From Kiloniellales bacterium (lineage in GTDB: Bacteria > Pseudomonadota > Alphaproteobacteria > Kiloniellales > JAKSDN01), in NCBI GenBank assembly GCA_030064845.1, contig JASJEC010000022.1, forward strand, positions 1 through 44,459: a DNA stretch of 44,459 nt. Reading direction: 5' to 3'. The notes under the pieces are model-generated. The model saw only the letters and a list, made by a program, of their open reading frames with translations. It made no database searches and was not told the origin of the DNA. Positions 40,611 to 44,459 of this stretch are shown in pieces; position 1 is the stretch's first letter; the number at the start of each line of letters is the position of its first letter. The translations under genes and the position numbers were made by a program.

Positions 40611-42407
40611 TCACCCCCGTTTCTCGTAGAGCCCCTCGATCTTGTCGCGGTAGGCCTCGACGATCTTGTGGCGGCGCACCTTGAGGGTCGGCGTCATCAT
40701 GCCGTTGTCGATCGAGAAGGCCTCCGGGGCGATCGCGAAGCGGCGCACCCGCTCCATGTTCGAGAGCTTGCGGTTGACCCGGTCGACCGCCTTGGCCATG
40801 GCGGTGTGGAAGCCCGAGTCCTGGGCCACCACCGAGAGGTCGTGCGCCGTGCCATGCTGCTGGGCCCAGGACCTGACGAACTCCTCCTCCGGCACCAGCA
40901 GCGCCACCAGGTTGGGCCGCTTGTCGCCGTAGACCATGGCCTGGCTGATCTCGGGCTCCAGCGTCAGGAAGCCCTCGACCCGGGCAGGCGAGACGTTGTC
41001 GCCGCCGGAGAACACGATGATGTCCTTCTTGCGGTCGGTGATCTTGATGTAGCCGTCCTCGTCCAGCTCGGCGATGTCGCCGGTGTAGAGCCAGCCGTCC
41101 TTGAGCACCGCCTTGGTCGCCTCCTCGTTCTGCCAGTAGCCCTTCATCACGAGGTCGCCCTTAACCAGGAGCTCGCCGTCCTCGGCGATTTTGACCTCGA
41201 CGCCGTCCATCGGAGGGCCCACGGTCTCCATCTTGAACTTCGAGGGCCGGTTGGCCGAGACCACCGGCGCCGCCTCGGTTTGGCCGTAGCCCTGGAGCAC
41301 AGGCAGGCCGAGCGCGACGAAGTAGATGCCGATGTCGGTGTTGAGCGCCGCGCCGCCCGAGACCATGGCCTTGAGCCGGCCGCCGAAGCGCTGGCGCACC
41401 TTCTTGCGCACCAGGACCTCGACGATGCCGTTCAGGACGTGGTCGACCACGCTCATGCTGGCCGGGTCCTTGTAGGCCTTGGTGCCGAGGCTGACCGCGA
41501 GCGAGAAGAGCCGCTGCTTGAGCTTGCTCTGCTTCTGGACGCCGCGCTCGATCCGCTGGTGCATGGATTCGTAGAGCCGGGGCACCGCGGTCATGATCGT
41601 CGGGCGCGCCTCGGCCAGATTGTTGAGCAGCTTGTCGACGCCCTCGGCGTAGTAGATCTGCGCGCCGACGGCGATTGGGAAGAACTGGCCACCCGAGTGT
41701 TCGTAAGCGTGGCTGAGCGGCAGGAAGGACAGGAAGACGTCGTCGCCGAGCCCGACCTCGGTCAGGAGGCCGTAGGCGCCCCGGCAGTTGCAGAGGATGT
41801 TCCTGTGGCTCAGCATTACACCGCGCGGCGTGCCGCCGGTGCCCGAGGTGTAGATCAGGCAGGCGATGTCGTCGCGGTCCGTCTTGGCCACGCGCTCGTC
41901 GATGCCGTCGGACAGCCCGCGACCGCGTGCCAGGACGTCGTCCCAGCGGTGAACGTCGAAGGCGACCTTCTGCTCCAGGTCCTGATCTTCGATCGAGATC
42001 ACCCACTTGCAGTCCGGCGCCTCGAGCGCCGCCGGCAGCAGGCGCCGGCCGAGCGCGCGGGTCGAGACGATGGCGCCGCTGGCACCGCTGTTGGTCAGGA
42101 TGTGATTGTGGTCCTCGGGCGTGTTGGTGGTGTAGGCCGGCACGGTGATGCCGCCGGCCGCCATGATCGCGATGTCGGCGATCAGCCACTCGGGGCGGTT
42201 CTCCGAGACCAGGACGATGCGTTCACCCGGCTGCAGGCCGAGGTCGATCAGGCCGCGCGCCAGTTCCCTGACCGCGTCGGCCGTCTCGCGCCAGGTCAGG
42301 GGGCGGTAGGCGCCGTCGCGCTTGACCCAGAGAAAAGGCGAGTCGCCTCCTTCGCGCGCCTTTTCGAAGAAGAGCTCGGTCAGGCTCGCCCAGTCCTTGA
42401 AAGCCAT
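40611..42407 (-). CDS. Long-chain acyl-CoA synthetase (AMP-forming)
   Basis: This is a 598-residue member of the ANL superfamily, of the eukaryote-like long-chain FAA1/FadD15 subtype. It activates a fatty acid to acyl-AMP and then acyl-CoA at the membrane. Motifs are the P-loop YTSGTGGTPRGVMLSH, GYGQTEAAPVVSANRP, the hinge-region YTGDIAELDEDGYIKITDRK with KDIIVFSGGDNVSP, and the C-terminal TPTLKVRRHKIVEAY holding the catalytic lysine. The ATG at 42407 has GAGGGGAG a few bases upstream; the open frame extends to 42566 but without support. It is the first gene of a leftward pair with the flavin oxidoreductase and divergent from pepF over 136 bp. Confidence 0.94.
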   Translation of the reverse strand: MAFKDWASLTELFFEKAREGGDSPFLWVKRDGAYRPLTWRETADAVRELARGLIDLGLQPGERIVLVSENRPEWLIADIAIMAAGGITVPAYTTNTPEDHNHILTNSGASGAIVSTRALGRRLLPAALEAPDCKWVISIEDQDLEQKVAFDVHRWDDVLARGRGLSDGIDERVAKTDRDDIACLIYTSGTGGTPRGVMLSHRNILCNCRGAYGLLTEVGLGDDVFLSFLPLSHAYEHSGGQFFPIAVGAQIYYAEGVDKLLNNLAEARPTIMTAVPRLYESMHQRIERGVQKQSKLKQRLFSLAVSLGTKAYKDPASMSVVDHVLNGIVEVLVRKKVRQRFGGRLKAMVSGGAALNTDIGIYFVALGLPVLQGYGQTEAAPVVSANRPSKFKMETVGPPMDGVEVKIAEDGELLVKGDLVMKGYWQNEEATKAVLKDGWLYTGDIAELDEDGYIKITDRKKDIIVFSGGDNVSPARVEGFLTLEPEISQAMVYGDKRPNLVALLVPEEEFVRSWAQQHGTAHDLSVVAQDSGFHTAMAKAVDRVNRKLSNMERVRRFAIAPEAFSIDNGMMTPTLKVRRHKIVEAYRDKIEGLYEKRG

Positions 42408-42543
42408 GATCTCCCCTCTGGCCGGGAATAGTGGCCGACACGGTGCGGCTCCGGCGCCTTTCGTATTGGTGGCCACATAAATGCCCCCTATATCCCCGGG
42501 GTCAAGACGCGGCGGCAATCCAAAAGAGCCAAGGGAGAAAGTG

Positions 42544-44325
42544 GTGACGGCTGACACGGCGCTCAAATCGCTTCCGGAATGGGACCTCGACGACCTCTAC
42601 CCCGGGCGTGACTCCAAGCAACTGCAAGACGACCTGGACCGGGCCGAGTCCGAGGCGCGGGCCTTCCGCGCGGACTTCGAGGGCCGGCTCGCCGGCCTCG
42701 CGGGGGACACGTTGGCAGGCGCGATCGGCCGCTACGAGGCGATTCGCGAGATTCTCGGACGGGCCATGAGCTACGCCCAGCTGGTCCACGCCGGCGACAT
42801 GAGCGATCCCGAGATCGGCCGCTTCTATCAGACCCTCCAGGAACGCACGACCGTGATCGGCAGCGAGCTGCTGTTCTTCGGGCTGGAGCTCAACCGCGTC
42901 GACGAGGACGCCCTCGAAGCCAAGCTGAAGGCGAGCGGCGCGCTCGCCCGCTACCGTCCCTGGCTGCGCGACCTCAGGGCGTCCCGCCCCCACCAGCTCG
43001 ACGACAAGCTCGAGGAGCTCCTGCACGAGAAGTACGTGGCCGGCCGGGCCGCCTGGATGCGGCTGTTCGACGAGACGATGGCGGGCCTGCGCTTCCCGCT
43101 CGACGGCGAAGAGCTGACCAGCGCCCAGGTCCTGCACAAGCTGACCGACCCGGACGGGGCCGTACGCAAGGCGGCGGCCAAGTCGCTCGCCGGGGTGCTG
43201 GGCGAGAATGTCCGGACCATCGCCCTGATCACCAACACGCTGGCCAAGGACAAGCAGATCGAAGACCGCTGGCGCGGCTTCAAGGCCCCGGTCTCGTCGC
43301 GCAACCTGGACAACCTGGTGGAGGACGAGGTGGTCGAGGCGCTGGTCTCGGCGGTCAAGGCGGCCTACCCGCGCCTATCGCACCGCTACTACGCCTTGAA
43401 GGCGCGCTGGCTCGGCGTCGAGCGCCTGCCCTACTGGGACCGCAACGCGCCCCTGCCCGATCAGGACGACCGCGTGATCCCTTGGATGGAGGCCCAGCGC
43501 ACCGTGCTCGAGGCCTACGGCGCCTTCACGCCCGAGCTGGCCGAGCTGGGCCGGCGCTTCTTCGAGCGGAGCTGGATCGATGCCCCGACCCGGCCGGGCA
43601 AGTCGCCCGGCGCCTTCGCCCACCCGACGGTGCCGAGCGCGCACCCCTACCTGCTGCTGAATTACCAGGGCCGGACCCGCGACGTCATGACCCTGGCCCA
43701 CGAGCTGGGTCACGGCGTGCACCAACTGCTGGCCGGCGGCCAGGGCCAGCTCATGGCCTCGACGCCGCTCACCCTGGCGGAGACGGCCAGCGTGTTTGGC
43801 GAGATGCTGACCTTCCGCGCGCTGCTCAAGGCCGAGACCGATCCCAAGCGGCGTAAGGCCATGCTGGCCGGCAAGGTCGAGGACATGCTCAACACCGTGG
43901 TGCGGCAGATCGCCTTCCACGAGTTCGAGCGGCGCCTGCACGACCGCCGGCGCGAGAGCGAGCTGACCGCCGAGGAGATCGGCGAGATCTGGATGGAGAC
44001 CCAGAAGGAGAGCCTAGGGCCGGCCTTCGCGTTCGACGATGACTACAAGGTCTTCTGGAGCTACGTGCCCCACTTCATCCACGTGCCGTTCTATGTCTAC
44101 GCCTACGCCTTCGGCGACTGCCTGGTGAACTCGCTCTACGCGGTCTACGAGCAGGCCGCCGAGGGTTTCGCTGAGAAGTACCTGGCCCTGCTCGAAGCCG
44201 GAGGCACCAAGCGGCACAAGGAGCTGCTGGCGCCCTTCGGCCTCGACGCCTCGGACCCGGCGTTCTGGGACAAGGGCCTCTCGGTCATCGAGGGCTTCAT
44301 CGACCAGCTCGAGGCGATGGACTAG
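42544..44325 (+). CDS. pepF: Oligoendopeptidase F family M3 metallopeptidase
   Basis: This is a cytoplasmic zinc peptidase of about 593 residues that cuts short peptides. The zinc motif is HELGH (His386-Glu387-x-x-His390) in LAHELGHGVHQLLAGGQGQL, with the third ligand in LAETASVFGEML. The C-terminal region has WSYVPHFIHVPFYVYAYAFG, which is typical of the PepF/M3B group. The N-terminus starts LPEWDLDDLYPGRDSKQL, the family standard. Two GTG codons in tandem follow AAGGGAGAAA; I use the second at 42544, six bases from the ribosome-binding site. The open frame starts at 42481 but those residues do not fit. No operon partner is in view; the gene is followed by an inverted repeat. Confidence 0.94.
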   Translation: MTADTALKSLPEWDLDDLYPGRDSKQLQDDLDRAESEARAFRADFEGRLAGLAGDTLAGAIGRYEAIREILGRAMSYAQLVHAGDMSDPEIGRFYQTLQERTTVIGSELLFFGLELNRVDEDALEAKLKASGALARYRPWLRDLRASRPHQLDDKLEELLHEKYVAGRAAWMRLFDETMAGLRFPLDGEELTSAQVLHKLTDPDGAVRKAAAKSLAGVLGENVRTIALITNTLAKDKQIEDRWRGFKAPVSSRNLDNLVEDEVVEALVSAVKAAYPRLSHRYYALKARWLGVERLPYWDRNAPLPDQDDRVIPWMEAQRTVLEAYGAFTPELAELGRRFFERSWIDAPTRPGKSPGAFAHPTVPSAHPYLLLNYQGRTRDVMTLAHELGHGVHQLLAGGQGQLMASTPLTLAETASVFGEMLTFRALLKAETDPKRRKAMLAGKVEDMLNTVVRQIAFHEFERRLHDRRRESELTAEEIGEIWMETQKESLGPAFAFDDDYKVFWSYVPHFIHVPFYVYAYAFGDCLVNSLYAVYEQAAEGFAEKYLALLEAGGTKRHKELLAPFGLDASDPAFWDKGLSVIEGFIDQLEAMD

Positions 44326-44360
44326 GGCCTGTTGACATTCACGGCGCGCTCCTGGCGGGA

Positions 44361-44448
44361 GCGCATTTGCGCCGGGGCCAGGAGCGGGAGGCGCCGTGGG
44401 GTGGGGCCCCACAAGGCCTTCCGCGACGCCGCCCCGGCGCAAATGCGC
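44361..44448. repeat. Inverted repeat with 18-bp perfect arms at the window end
   Basis: GCGCATTTGCGCCGGGGC (44361-44378) is exactly inverted at 44431-44448. GGGA before the left arm and TCCC near the right arm extend the symmetry. A smaller palindrome, TGGGGCCCCA, lies in the loop. It starts 35 bases after the pepF stop and could end its transcript. It may continue as a larger repeat beyond the window. Confidence 0.7.
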
Positions 44449-44459
44449 CCCGTCCCGAA

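Noticed and set aside
38505-42431. 1308-codon open frame on the plus strand, and similar long ones at 28375-30828 and 24065-26257
   Set aside because: They lie exactly opposite well-supported enzymes and consist of low-complexity Arg/Gly/Ala/Asp/Val sequence. They are antisense shadows typical of high-GC DNA.

Overview
The window is about 44 kb of high-GC (roughly two-thirds G+C) chromosomal DNA with densely packed genes. The gene content fits a free-living alphaproteobacterium, probably of the Rhodospirillales or a related order. The evidence for this is a GAF-type PtsP, a DUF1127 protein, a bactofilin, a CC0125/CC1285-type lipoprotein, a CtrA-like TTAA-N7-TTAA site, and several alphaproteobacterial intergenic palindrome families. 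The taxonomic placement is inference. There is no rRNA, CRISPR array, prophage or recognisable IS transposase. One tRNA (Gln, UUG) is present.

Layout. 1-2500: the N-terminal two-thirds of ptsP (cut by the window edge) and an exported protein. 2749-7522: a leftward operon (DUF1127, EamA exporter, PhzF, GST, GNAT) divergent from a MocR-type regulator; three regularly spaced TGTCAC sites lie between them. 7854-8678: a membrane-anchored retropepsin-like protease and tRNA-Gln. 8763-13294: a PF10081 hydrolase with a succinate-semialdehyde-type dehydrogenase, divergent from a GST/DUF924 pair. 13463-17862: a tight leftward catabolic operon (HIBADH-type dehydrogenase, AHL-lactonase-like hydrolase, isopenicillin-N-synthase-like oxygenase, 42-aa ORF, aldehyde dehydrogenase), divergent from an exported alkyl sulfatase plus FadL porin (18053-21514). 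21600-23635: a lipoprotein, a bactofilin and an unknown protein. 24092-26218: methionine salvage genes mtnP-mtnA. 26509-27119: a Phd/PIN toxin-antitoxin pair. 27124-30612: a fused indolepyruvate ferredoxin oxidoreductase. 31037-33486: small exported and membrane proteins and a K+ channel with a C-terminal zinc ribbon. 33741-38349: a secreted beta-helix protein with an S74 self-cleaving chaperone domain, a chemoreceptor and a PstS-like binding protein. 38559-44325: an OYE-type flavin oxidoreductase and long-chain acyl-CoA synthetase, divergent from oligoendopeptidase F.

The most unusual feature is the load of structured repeats: at least six palindrome families. One of them, a roughly 140-bp double hairpin flanked by CTAG, sits in frame inside a glutathione S-transferase gene (3746-3887) and adds 46 residues to the protein. 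A second copy lies between genes at 30868-31007. Another palindrome supplies the stop codon of the gene at 1813-2478. The best candidate for an undescribed system is the 13.5-17.9 kb operon with its divergent sulfatase/FadL unit. It resembles a lactone or hydroxy-acid pathway with an added non-haem iron oxygenase. The regularly spaced operator of the MocR/DUF1127 operon is also notable. All functions are read from sequence motifs by eye; no searches were run.
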